A DNA stretch of 53,634 nt from an uncultured Clostridium sp. (GTDB lineage Bacteria; Bacillota; Clostridia; TANB77; CAG-508): the NCBI GenBank assembly GCA_900556975.1, contig USQZ01000006.1:1-53634 (forward strand), in the 5' to 3' direction. The notes beneath the pieces were generated by a model. That model saw nothing but the letters and a program-made list of their open reading frames with translations, made no database searches and was not told the DNA's origin. Position 1 is the stretch's first letter. Each line of letters starts with the position of its first letter. This document shows positions 7,654 to 15,971 of this stretch, in pieces. The position numbers were made by a program, and so were the translations under genes.

Positions 7654-7687
7654 TTCGACAAATTATTCGTTTTAAATGTACTATAAT
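7654..7687 (+). promoter_or_regulatory. Promoter of the 45-residue ORF, spoIIG-like layout
   Basis: A TATAAT -10 (7682-7687) lies about 30 bases before the small ORF. TTCGACA (7654-7660), the reverse of the Spo0A box, lies 21 bases upstream of it in place of a -35 element. Spo0A-activated sigma-A promoters such as spoIIG use a 0A box overlapping a -35 placed about 22 bases from the -10. The role is inferred. Confidence 0.4.
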
Positions 7688-7717
7688 CGTCGTTACGCGA
7701 AGGGGGAAGATAGAAAA

Positions 7718-7855
7718 ATGACAAAAGTTGGAACAGTAACAATATCTGTATTTAAAAACGAAAATAACGTTTCAACATCTTTTGACATAGAAACTAGCAA
7801 CGATGATGTGCTTCCAGTTTCATATGTTATTGAAGATGTTCTTAAGTACTACTAA
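7718..7855 (+). CDS. 45-residue uncharacterised protein
   Basis: The ORF starts at ATG 7718, 11-12 bases after AGGGGG, and ends at TAA 7853-7855. The product begins MTKVGTVTISVF and ends SYVIEDVLKYY; it is mildly acidic, without membrane segments or cysteines, and looks like beta strands followed by a helix. A promoter-like TATAAT lies upstream and a strong terminator starts 9 bases after the stop, so this is a self-contained single-gene unit divergent from the sugar transferase gene. No family recognised. The complete expression signals make it likely to be real. Confidence 0.6.
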   Translation: MTKVGTVTISVFKNENNVSTSFDIETSNDDVLPVSYVIEDVLKYY

Positions 7856-7864
7856 AAGTTATAA

Positions 7865-7905
7865 GGAAGAAGTCTATATAATTAAGACTTCTTCCCTATT
7901 TCATT
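7865..7905 (+). terminator. Intrinsic terminator of the 45-residue ORF
   Basis: GGAAGAAGTCT (7865-7875) and AGACTTCTTCC (7885-7895) are exact complements with a 9-base loop, followed by CTATTTCATTTTTT on the plus strand. Confidence 0.9.
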
Positions 7906-7913
7906 TTTTATCA

Positions 7914-8060
7914 AAAAAACTTATCCCTCATAAATATTTATATCTAAAAAAATTATCTCTCACAAATATTCATATCTAGGAAACTAATATATCATAAATA
8001 TTCATATCTAGAAAACCTATATCTCATAAACATTTATATCTTTAAAAATTTATCTTTCAT
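7914..8060. repeat. Tandem 32-bp repeat, about 4.5 units, ending inside a gene
   Basis: A unit resembling TCATAAATATTCATATCT plus an A-rich half recurs with TCA at 7928, 7960, 7992, 8024 and 8057, so spacing is 32, 32, 32 and 33. The last unit contains the stop and final codons (GYER, stop) of the 976-residue gene at 8050. Read on the minus strand, the downstream units are copies of the gene's 3' end and the bases after it, with stop-like TGAGAGATAA traces. Confidence 0.8.
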
Positions 8061-10980
8061 AACCATCCGATTTCATTTTATTAACATCTGATACTATATT
8101 TCCTTTTTCTCTATCTTGTCTATGATTTTCTCTATGCATAGCCCTACTTATCATATCATTTTCGTATGCTTTTGTATCAATTTGAATAATTGGAAGTGGT
8201 TTACCATCTCTCATAAAGTTTTTAGCCATCATTCTTTGCTGATCCGTTACTTCTCCATAAACAACAAGATAATCTGGCATAATTTTTCCGCCTTTACTTC
8301 CATTTTCAATCTTATCCGCTTCCATTTCACGTCTATACATAGTTACTTCATTATATTCATGCATTATATCCTTTTGCTCAGCTCCAGTTATTTGAGCAGC
8401 CGTTCTTCTAAGCATTTCTTCTGGGTAATTATATTCAACTGCACCATATGAAAACTTAGGATCAATAGCTCTAGTTGTATGATCTACATGTGCATCTCTA
8501 GGTGCCATTCCAATAATCTGCTTTTCTGGAACATTTGTAAATCCGAAATTAAATCCTCCCGGATTCGTACATGCACTCATTACATTAGGTTCAATATAAC
8601 ATGCTGAAATTGTACTACATCCATTTTCGAATTCATTCCATATTTTAGATGCATCTTCATTTTTTCCGATACTTAAATTAGAATTATTCAATCCAGTTGT
8701 ATGAACTAATAACCTGAAATCAGCGCCACTTAAATGTATTGTTTCAATTCCATCTTCATCCCTAGAATATGAAATACCTTTTTCTCCTCTTTCAATCATT
8801 TCTTTAGCTTTATCTACTGTTAAAAGTGTATCTACTAACTCTTTAGAATATTGTCTTGGTACTTTTTCTCTAATCTTACTAAATTCTTGTGGTCTAATAA
8901 CATCCTCTCTAGAACTTAATGTACTATATATTTCTTTTAAAACATCTGGATCGTCTATCTTATCTATAATAGTAGCTAGTTCTAATTGATCTAATTCATC
9001 ATTTGTAAACATACCACTATTTTGAGTTCTCTCATCGCTTGTAAACGTCTCTAAATTATAATAATGTGACATTCCCTTTAATGAAAGAGCATTACGATTA
9101 TATTCATCATCATATTCAGTTTCATATGGCATTCCAAAGAACTTTCTAGATATTGCTTCTTTAACATCTTCAGGTGAAGAAACCTTCTCTACAAATTTAT
9201 CATAAACCTCATTTCTAGCTTGAGTATAATTGTCTAATTCTTCAAGATTTCCTAATTTAATAAGTGTTGTCTCATTTGTCCCCTTAGTCATCATAAAATC
9301 ATTTACAGCCATTTGTAATTTTTCTTGTCTTTCTGGCGTTATATCCTCAGATTTTACATCTTTCATTAAATCTTGAAAATTAAAATATGAAATCATTTTA
9401 TCCTCAAGTCCAAGCACACTGTTCTCAAACTTATCGCCCATTAACTTTGAAAACGTTTCAAAGTCGCGCATTTTTTCGGGATGTCTTACTAAATCACCTA
9501 TTACTAAAGCTTGAGCAGAATTATAAGAAAGTGCATTATGTACTGTTCCAATTCCAAATTTCTCTACTACTTTTTCATCAAATATATCAAGCGTTGGAAT
9601 TTCGTCCATTGTAAGCTCAGGTCTATCTCTAAATATTTCCCTTGTTTGCTCTCCATATGTTTTAGCTATTATATCAATCAACTTGTTCATTTCGGGATTT
9701 CTAATAAAATCTGCAATTTGTGTATCTGGAACTGATTGCATAACCTTTTCATTCAATAATACTTTTGGTATATTTCTTGTCTTCAAGTCTATCTTATCCA
9801 TACCTTGACCAAAAGCATTTGAAAAACTTCTAATATCGCATGCATCTTTAATTTCTTGTGAATTAGTAAGTGATGAATACAATCTAAGTACTTGTCCAAA
9901 TCGTATTCCCTTATCAGCATCATTTCCTAATCCATTTGTACATAAAACAGTCGGTTGAAATCTTGCAACTTCCAGCAAAGTCTCTCTATCTTTTACCATA
10001 TCTGGAATATTTGACATTTCTCCTGGATAGCGGTTACTACCTATTATCCATTTTTTTACTGCTTCAGAGTCTGAAATTTTATCCTCACGATCTAGAATTC
10101 TGCCTCTATTATAAGCAATTCTATCTTGAAAAGGTAACTTAGACCTCAAATCATCATATACATAAACTAAATCACCTTTTTGTTTTGGTGTCAATGAGTC
10201 AAAAAGTTCAGGATTTTCATTGACTCTACTTGCAATATATCCTTTTCCCATTTTTTCAAAAAGCATTGGGTTATTATCTACAAATTTATCCTTAGCTTCA
10301 TCAGACATATGTACCATAAATTCACTGTCCATACTTGCAAGCTTTACCTGCAACTCCGGAGAAAATTTTGATATTTGTTTAGTAGACCTAGCAAGTAAAG
10401 GTACATTTTCTCTTTTTTCATTCCAACTATCACCTTGACTATTTTTAGCTTGTTCTATCATTATTGTAAAAGCCTCTTCAATAGCTTTCTCGGAAAAATA
10501 TGATAGCTTATATTGAAACTCTGTAGGATCTATTTTTATTTGTTCCATTTTTGATCTTGCCCAATCATTATTAATATATGTAAGTCCTTTAGTTAAATAA
10601 TTAACCTGCAAATTAAGTGGAATATATTTTATGTATTTGTCTTGACCTTTTCCAAAAATTAAATTCTCTAATTCATATTCCTGCATTCTACTAGCAAATT
10701 CTTCTTTTTCTTCAACAATTAAAGCCTTTTGTTCTTCAGGAAATTTCTCAAATAATTCAGGCCTTTTTTCAGCTATACTAAGTTTCTTTGATAATCCGAC
10801 CTCTGAAATATCACTTGGTCTTTTCGTAACCAAAGCCTCTATTACATCATCATCATACTTTAAATAATCAGGTGCTTTTCTATATTTCATCGCATCAATA
10901 TTCAACATTAAAACAGCTTTTCTAATTCGTTGAAAAAAATTCAATTTGGGCTTTTCTATTAATTGATTATTATCCGCCAT
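8050..10980 (-). CDS. Large uncharacterised protein, helical repeats plus a conserved-looking C-terminal domain
   Basis: 976 residues, no signal peptide or membrane segment, family not recognised. The first 550 residues are helical with loosely repeated units of the form RPELFEKFPEEQKALIV, NPMLFEKMGKGYIA and NPELFDSLTPKQKGDLV. The C-terminal part (about 750-935) looks like a globular domain: FRLLVHTTGLNNSNLSI, then GCSTISACYI, MAPRDAHVDHTT, and MPDYLVVYGEV near the end. The His-Thr strand, the Ser-Thr strand and a closing strand with Glu are loosely reminiscent of ADP-ribosyltransferase folds, but this is a guess. ATG start after GGAGAGAAG, 9 bases behind the stop of a 45-residue gene. Its 3' end lies in the 32-bp tandem repeat. 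It sits downstream of mgtA in the same direction. Confidence 0.7.
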   Translation of the reverse strand: MADNNQLIEKPKLNFFQRIRKAVLMLNIDAMKYRKAPDYLKYDDDVIEALVTKRPSDISEVGLSKKLSIAEKRPELFEKFPEEQKALIVEEKEEFASRMQEYELENLIFGKGQDKYIKYIPLNLQVNYLTKGLTYINNDWARSKMEQIKIDPTEFQYKLSYFSEKAIEEAFTIMIEQAKNSQGDSWNEKRENVPLLARSTKQISKFSPELQVKLASMDSEFMVHMSDEAKDKFVDNNPMLFEKMGKGYIASRVNENPELFDSLTPKQKGDLVYVYDDLRSKLPFQDRIAYNRGRILDREDKISDSEAVKKWIIGSNRYPGEMSNIPDMVKDRETLLEVARFQPTVLCTNGLGNDADKGIRFGQVLRLYSSLTNSQEIKDACDIRSFSNAFGQGMDKIDLKTRNIPKVLLNEKVMQSVPDTQIADFIRNPEMNKLIDIIAKTYGEQTREIFRDRPELTMDEIPTLDIFDEKVVEKFGIGTVHNALSYNSAQALVIGDLVRHPEKMRDFETFSKLMGDKFENSVLGLEDKMISYFNFQDLMKDVKSEDITPERQEKLQMAVNDFMMTKGTNETTLIKLGNLEELDNYTQARNEVYDKFVEKVSSPEDVKEAISRKFFGMPYETEYDDEYNRNALSLKGMSHYYNLETFTSDERTQNSGMFTNDELDQLELATIIDKIDDPDVLKEIYSTLSSREDVIRPQEFSKIREKVPRQYSKELVDTLLTVDKAKEMIERGEKGISYSRDEDGIETIHLSGADFRLLVHTTGLNNSNLSIGKNEDASKIWNEFENGCSTISACYIEPNVMSACTNPGGFNFGFTNVPEKQIIGMAPRDAHVDHTTRAIDPKFSYGAVEYNYPEEMLRRTAAQITGAEQKDIMHEYNEVTMYRREMEADKIENGSKGGKIMPDYLVVYGEVTDQQRMMAKNFMRDGKPLPIIQIDTKAYENDMISRAMHRENHRQDREKGNIVSDVNKMKSDGYER

Positions 10981-10989
10981 TCTTCTCTC

Positions 10990-11127
10990 CTATTCCACAT
11001 TTCTTTTTTTCTTAAGTTTTTCAATTCTTTCATATGCCTCTTTTAGCTCTTCCTTATCTTTATGTCTTTCTAAAATTTCGCTAATAACTTTCACAGTATT
11101 ATCAATTCTTTTGCTAGAATCCATCAT
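10990..11127 (-). CDS. 45-residue charged helical protein upstream of the 976-residue gene
   Basis: Two consecutive ATG codons (11125-11127, 11122-11124) follow GGTGGTGAG. The product runs MMDSSKRIDNTVKVISEI, then a stretch rich in Lys and Glu (RHKDKEELKEAYERIEKL), and ends RNVE with a TAG stop. It is predicted to be one long amphipathic helix, able to form a coiled coil. It starts 20 bases after mgtA and stops 9 bases before the 976-residue gene, whose ribosome site follows directly, so the two are very likely co-translated. Perhaps a small partner or regulator of the large protein; no family recognised. Confidence 0.65.
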   Translation of the reverse strand: MMDSSKRIDNTVKVISEILERHKDKEELKEAYERIEKLKKKRNVE

Positions 11128-11147
11128 CTCACCACCTATACAATAAA

Positions 11148-13769
11148 CTATAGCCATTCTCCATATTTCTTAATATAAAACTTCTTAACAATCTGAACCA
11201 AGATTGTATAAATTGCTATTAATAAAATTACAAATAAATAATATTTCAAAGGTAATATTACAAAGTTGAATGAAGTTACACTATGCAATAAAATTGGAGT
11301 AACTATTGTTCCTATAATTGTAAGCATTGTTGATGCAAATAATAATTTATTCGGTCTAGATTCTACAAAAGGAATCTTTGATGTTCTAATATAGTGAATT
11401 ATTAATGTTTCACTTATTAAACATTCAACAAACCACGCTGTTTGGAACCAATTTTGTTTTTCTACACTATTATATCCGAAAACAAACCAAAATCCCAAAA
11501 ACGCTAAAACATCAATTACAGAGCTTGTTATTCCCATAACTTTCATAAATCTACCTAATCCGCTTGTATCCCACTTTTTAGGCTTTTCTAAAAATTCTTT
11601 GTCAACATCATCATATGGAATTGCAACTTGTGAAATATCATATAGGAAATCTTGTATCAACATTTGGATAGGCAAAAGCGGTAAGAATGGTAAAAAAATA
11701 CTTGCAATAACAATACTAAAAACATCTCCAAAATCTGAGCTTAAAGCCATTTTCATGTATTTAATAATGTTACCATAAACCTTTCTACCTTCCATTACTC
11801 CGTCAAATATAACTTGTAAACTTTTCTCAAGCAAAATAATATCACTCGCCTCTTTTGCAATTGCAGTTGCTGAATCAACACATATTCCCACATCAGCTGT
11901 ATGTAGTGAAGGAGCATCATTTACTCCATCTCCCATATAACCTACAACATGTCCATTTTCTTTATATAGTCTTACAACTCTTTCCTTCTGCATAGGATTT
12001 AACCTTGCAAAAACATCTACCTCTTCAATCTTTTTCTTTAATTCATCATCAGACATCTCATCTAATTGACTTCCTATTATAATATTATCTGAACGCAAAC
12101 CGACAATGCTACAAATATTCTTTGTTGCATACGCATTATCACCAGTTAAGATTTTTGTTTTTACACCCATTTTCTTTAAATTTGTAATTGTTTGTTTTAC
12201 ACCTTTTTTAGGTGGATCCAAAAATGCAACATATCCTACAAATGTCATATCCGCTTCATCTTTACTACTAAATACATCCGCTCCTGGGTATTCTTTTTTT
12301 TCTGCAAGTGCAATTACCTGCATTCCAACATTTGATAAATTATTCGCATTAACAATTATTTGCTTAGATAATTTTTCATCTAAACACATTATTTCATCTT
12401 TATATTTTACATTTTTACAACACTTAAGAATTTCTTCAATAGCACCTTTTGTAATCATTATATGTTCATTCTCATACTTTACAACAACACTCATTCTCTT
12501 TCGTGTGTAATCAAAAGGTATTTCATCAACTTTTGTATATTCTTTCAAAACATCTTTTATTTTATGCTGATTTCCATATGTAATAACAGCTCTATCAACA
12601 AGATTTTTTATTCCGGTTCCATAATAACTATTTACAAACGCATATTTTAATATACCTATATCTTCTTCACCCATAACATTAATATACTTCTGCAAGGTAA
12701 TTTTATTTTTTGTAAGAGTTCCCGTTTTATCTGTACATAAAATATCTATTGCACCAAGATTTTGTATAGACTCACTATTTTTAACAAGTGTTTTCTTTTT
12801 AGCAAGTGTTTTTGTCCCTTTCGTTAAATTAACATTAACAATCATAGGCAACATACTTGGCGTTATTCCAACTGCTACAGACAACGCAAAAAGCAAAGCT
12901 TCAACATAATCACGTCTTATAAACGCATAAATTATAAAAACAAAAATTGAAACAACTACCATATATTTTATTAGTAATTTAGTAATTCCAGCCATTCCTT
13001 TTTCAAAATTTGTCTTCTCTTTTTTAGTGTTTAAATTCTTACTCATTCTACCTAAGTAAGTATTAAATCCTGTTTCTATAACAACTGCTTTTCCGCTTCC
13101 ACTAACTACACTCGAACCCATTAAACAAATATTGTTTATTCCGAAAATTTCTTTTGCATCATTAGTAGCTGTAGTCTTTTCAATTAATACACTCTCCCCT
13201 GTAAAAACTGACTGGTTTAAAAACAAATCCTTACTTTCTATTAACATTACATCTGCTGGAATAATTGAACCAGCATTAAGCTCTATAATATCTCCAACTA
13301 CAACATTTTCAATTCTTATTTCTTTTGCTTTTTTATTTCTCAAAACAGTAGTTGTATTAAAAATATTTTGCTCCAACTTCTGATTAAATTTATATGTAGA
13401 ATACTCTTGAACAAATTTTATCATTGCACTTACAAAAGCGATTCCTAAAATTATAAACGCACCTAACTTATCAGCAAGTAAAAAATCTATCACTGCAAGT
13501 AATATTAAAATATATATAAATTTATCATTAAAAGATTTTACAAAAAAACTAAATGCACTTTTCTTCTCTCTTTTTACAACAACATTCTGACCATTCTTTT
13601 CTAATCTCTCATCAGCTTGTTTTGTACTTAGTCCATTTTCATCAGTTTCATATAATTTTAATAAATCATTTTTATCCTTTGTAGATATATCTATATAATT
13701 ATCAAATAGCTCTTTATCGCTATTTTTCAACTGTTTCACTTTCTTTTTTATATCAAATAAACGAATCAT
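11148..13769 (-). CDS. mgtA: Magnesium-translocating P-type ATPase (P3B, MgtA/MgtB type)
   Basis: 873 residues, close to the usual 890-900. P-type ATPase landmarks are all present: a TGES actuator loop (FTGESVLIEK), DKTGTLTKN phosphorylation site, KGAIEEIL nucleotide-binding domain, LTGDNAYA, and MGDGVNDAPSLHTADVGI hinge. The N-terminal DENGLSTKQADERLEKNG and the six C-terminal membrane segments with LPIQMLIQDFLYDISQ are characteristic of the Mg2+ group rather than Ca2+ pumps. It imports Mg2+ across the cytoplasmic membrane. ATG with GAGGTGA upstream and TATAAT (13798-13803) about 28 bases from the start. No Mg-sensing leader fits in the 119-base upstream gap. The 45- and 976-residue genes follow within 20 bases and may be co-transcribed, an unusual association. 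Confidence 0.92.
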   Translation of the reverse strand: MIRLFDIKKKVKQLKNSDKELFDNYIDISTKDKNDLLKLYETDENGLSTKQADERLEKNGQNVVVKREKKSAFSFFVKSFNDKFIYILILLAVIDFLLADKLGAFIILGIAFVSAMIKFVQEYSTYKFNQKLEQNIFNTTTVLRNKKAKEIRIENVVVGDIIELNAGSIIPADVMLIESKDLFLNQSVFTGESVLIEKTTATNDAKEIFGINNICLMGSSVVSGSGKAVVIETGFNTYLGRMSKNLNTKKEKTNFEKGMAGITKLLIKYMVVVSIFVFIIYAFIRRDYVEALLFALSVAVGITPSMLPMIVNVNLTKGTKTLAKKKTLVKNSESIQNLGAIDILCTDKTGTLTKNKITLQKYINVMGEEDIGILKYAFVNSYYGTGIKNLVDRAVITYGNQHKIKDVLKEYTKVDEIPFDYTRKRMSVVVKYENEHIMITKGAIEEILKCCKNVKYKDEIMCLDEKLSKQIIVNANNLSNVGMQVIALAEKKEYPGADVFSSKDEADMTFVGYVAFLDPPKKGVKQTITNLKKMGVKTKILTGDNAYATKNICSIVGLRSDNIIIGSQLDEMSDDELKKKIEEVDVFARLNPMQKERVVRLYKENGHVVGYMGDGVNDAPSLHTADVGICVDSATAIAKEASDIILLEKSLQVIFDGVMEGRKVYGNIIKYMKMALSSDFGDVFSIVIASIFLPFLPLLPIQMLIQDFLYDISQVAIPYDDVDKEFLEKPKKWDTSGLGRFMKVMGITSSVIDVLAFLGFWFVFGYNSVEKQNWFQTAWFVECLISETLIIHYIRTSKIPFVESRPNKLLFASTMLTIIGTIVTPILLHSVTSFNFVILPLKYYLFVILLIAIYTILVQIVKKFYIKKYGEWL

Positions 13770-13869
13770 CTTTAGTTCACCTCAATCTCTGAAAATAATT
13801 ATACATATAACAAAAAAATTTTTAAATATTTGTAACAGAAATTTTATATTTCTTTTGAAATTATAATAT

Positions 13870-13896
13870 AAAAGAAAAAAGCAGGTATTTACCCGC
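13870..13896 (-). terminator. Terminator overlapping the AbiEii stop codon
   Basis: On the minus strand GCGGGTA and TACCTGC (13881-13896) form a short GC-rich hairpin that includes the stop codon of the 13889 gene, followed by TTTTTTC. Confidence 0.75.
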
Positions 13897-14848
13897 TAAT
13901 TTCTGCAATATTCTCATTTTTAACAATTTCATTTAATGTCTTTTTCACTTCTTCAATATCTATTTTATATTTTTCATTCAATACATATTTGTTTTGCATA
14001 TTATCAAATTCTTTTAACAACTCATCATTAAATTCTTGTTTAAAATATGAAAAATCTACAATTTTTGTTTTCGAATCAATTCCACCTTTTCTCACCAATT
14101 CTTCTTGTCTTTTATATTCTACAAGTCTCTTTACTTCATCTGCATTTTTTAAAAATTCTTTTATCTTTTCATTTCTATACAAATTTGTTATATCATATAA
14201 ATGCTTAACTGTATCTGTATACATTTTCCTTATATAATAAAACTCTGCCGCAAATAATTTATCTATAAACATTCTTTCCAGTTTTATTATCTCTATCTCA
14301 AATTCATTAACATCAAATTTTTCTTTTAAAATATCCTTTTCTCTATTTGTTGCTAATTGATATATTAATGGCGCTATTACATATTTTTCTGTAGGTTCGC
14401 TTACCGTAAAAGAAGTAGACTCAACCTGAATTTTTCCAGCTCTATGTAATGGCATTTGATCCATATCAAATACTGAATCATATCTGTAAAATCCTGTTAC
14501 ACTGCCTTTATTATCTATAGTTTCATCTTTTAGCAATTCTAATCCTTCTAATTCATATCCAAGAGCTGATTGCTTTAATCTCTTTCTATTTTTAGTATTT
14601 GAATCCTCTTTTAAAACCTTTACCGTTAAATCTATATCTTCTGAAAATCTGTTCATTTCATCTAATATTTTATATATAGCTGTTCCGCCTTTAAAATACG
14701 CTTTGGTTTCATTTTGGTTTTTAGCAATATCCATTAGAATTAAACATACATAATAATCTTTTTCTATAATATCTACAGCAATTCCAGTTCTAACATTTAA
14801 TGTATCTATCATTTCTGTAAATAAATCTTTATTTAAATGTAAATTCAT
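13889..14848 (-). CDS. AbiEii/AbiGii-family nucleotidyltransferase toxin
   Basis: 319 residues. The DNA polymerase beta-type nucleotidyltransferase signature is clear: YFKGGTAIYKIL (G54, G55) followed by RFSEDIDLTVKV (S69, D71, D73). The early EKDYYVCLIL helix and the C-terminal helical region with long charged segments match AbiEii proteins. Characterised relatives inactivate tRNA or otherwise block translation by nucleotide transfer, giving reversible growth arrest or abortive phage infection. The gene lies 8 bases behind its cognate AbiEi-type antitoxin gene, the standard antitoxin-first order. ATG start with AGGAGAATTT upstream; a terminator overlaps the stop. Confidence 0.9.
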   Translation of the reverse strand: MNLHLNKDLFTEMIDTLNVRTGIAVDIIEKDYYVCLILMDIAKNQNETKAYFKGGTAIYKILDEMNRFSEDIDLTVKVLKEDSNTKNRKRLKQSALGYELEGLELLKDETIDNKGSVTGFYRYDSVFDMDQMPLHRAGKIQVESTSFTVSEPTEKYVIAPLIYQLATNREKDILKEKFDVNEFEIEIIKLERMFIDKLFAAEFYYIRKMYTDTVKHLYDITNLYRNEKIKEFLKNADEVKRLVEYKRQEELVRKGGIDSKTKIVDFSYFKQEFNDELLKEFDNMQNKYVLNEKYKIDIEEVKKTLNEIVKNENIAEISG

Positions 14849-14856
14849 AAATTCTC

Positions 14857-15504
14857 CTATCTTGCAAGAATTAATATTTTTTCTATAGCTTTTTTACAAT
14901 TTGTTTCTCTTGCATATTTTATAATTTTTTCAAAATCCAATTCATTTTCTTGTATAAATTTATAAATTATTTCATCTTCATCTTCTACTTCAATATTAAT
15001 ATTATCCTTATTTTCTATTAAATCAAACAATTGTAAATATTTATAATTTTCTGTTGTAACTTCTATTTTAGGTTTTCTAATAATTGTATTTAAATAATTA
15101 TTTGTGTATTTATTATAATTTTTGCATTCATTTGTAGCAATATCAATTACATTTGGAACCTGTGTAGTTAATCCTACCTGATTAAATAATGTTGCACCAG
15201 TTACATATCCTTTTACATTTCCTAATTTATCAACCAAATATTTATATTTGACTATTTTTCTAGTAGCAAGTGGTATTTCTCCAAAAATATTTTCTATAGG
15301 AATGTAATAAATTCCTTTATATGCTGTTTTAATAATATTTTCTTTAGTAAGTCTATTAAGTATTGCTTTTACATTATTAAATACATTTTCTTTTTCTTTC
15401 TCATTATAAAACTGCATAATATACTCTTTTATATCTTCAATAAAAATAGGTTCATTTTTTTCGCAACTATTTATATAATTTAAAACTAACGTACTACAAT
15501 TCAT
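14857..15504 (-). CDS. AbiEi-type antitoxin / DUF6088 transcriptional regulator
   Basis: 215 residues from ATG 15504, preferred over a GTG 9 bases further up because AAGGTG lies 6 bases before it. The N-terminal 65 residues form a winged helix (FNNVKAILNRLTKENIIKTA followed by YKGIYYIP). The middle part with FGEIPLATRKIVKYKYL and GYVTGATLFNQVGL is typical of the AbiEi/DUF6088 group. Family antitoxins bind their own promoter through the winged helix and silence the nucleotidyltransferase without a stable protein complex (type IV). It ends in TAG and is followed 8 bases later by the toxin gene. Confidence 0.85.
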   Translation of the reverse strand: MNCSTLVLNYINSCEKNEPIFIEDIKEYIMQFYNEKEKENVFNNVKAILNRLTKENIIKTAYKGIYYIPIENIFGEIPLATRKIVKYKYLVDKLGNVKGYVTGATLFNQVGLTTQVPNVIDIATNECKNYNKYTNNYLNTIIRKPKIEVTTENYKYLQLFDLIENKDNINIEVEDEDEIIYKFIQENELDFEKIIKYARETNCKKAIEKILILAR

Positions 15505-15610
15505 TTTTTTCACCTTCTTTTATTACTATTTTATGATTTTTATATCTTTTTATTCATATTATAGTAACATTTTAACATTTTTCTATATTTTTGTCAATTT
15601 CAAAAATGAA

Positions 15611-15640
15611 AAAGGACTCTCACATTGCTGTGAGAGCCCC
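15611..15640 (-). terminator. Terminator of the M20 / small membrane protein unit
   Basis: CTCTCACA (15617-15624), loop TTGC, TGTGAGAG (15629-15636). On the minus strand the stem extends with GG-CC pairs and is followed by TTTTTC. Confidence 0.9.
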
Positions 15641-15649
15641 TCTTATGAA

Positions 15650-15907
15650 CTAATGTCCTCTTTTGGTACTCCATTTTCTTTTAACATTATGCAACTTTTT
15701 CTCTTCTACAGACGTTTCGGTTGCTTTCATATACTGCCCACTGTTTCTAGTAACTTTATTGCTCCTCATAATCGGTATCATACTTAATATCTTCTGGAAG
15801 AAAAGATTCTTCTTTACTCCAATCAAAGGTATAAGTAGTGATAACCCCATTACTATGCAAAAAGCTACTACCATTCCACATACGCTAACCCAAAATTCCA
15901 TATTCAT
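15650..15907 (-). CDS. Small membrane protein, uncharacterised
   Basis: 85 residues. One long hydrophobic stretch at about residues 4-30 (VSVCGMVVAFCIVMGLSLLI) and a basic, hydrophilic C-terminal half (KKLHNVKRKW). A very strong AGGAGGGA site lies 5-7 bases before the ATG. It is followed directly by a strong terminator and lies 64 bases downstream of the M20 peptidase gene in the same direction, so they are probably one unit. These two genes look less AT-rich than their neighbours, which hints at transfer. Function unknown; an accessory role to the peptidase is only a guess. Confidence 0.65.
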   Translation of the reverse strand: MNMEFWVSVCGMVVAFCIVMGLSLLIPLIGVKKNLFFQKILSMIPIMRSNKVTRNSGQYMKATETSVEEKKLHNVKRKWSTKRGH

Positions 15908-15971
15908 AGTTGTCCCTCCTAAAAAAGCATATTTACAGTTAATTATTACTTACTACAAATAGTTCCTTTGG

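Noticed and set aside
7914..8060. CRISPR-like regular repeats
   Set aside because: Units are contiguous 32-bp tandem copies without unique spacers, diverged from each other, and no cas genes are present.
13770..13888. Mg2+-sensing riboswitch (M-box) before mgtA
   Set aside because: The upstream gap is only 119 bases, AT-rich, and lacks the conserved M-box stems and sequence.
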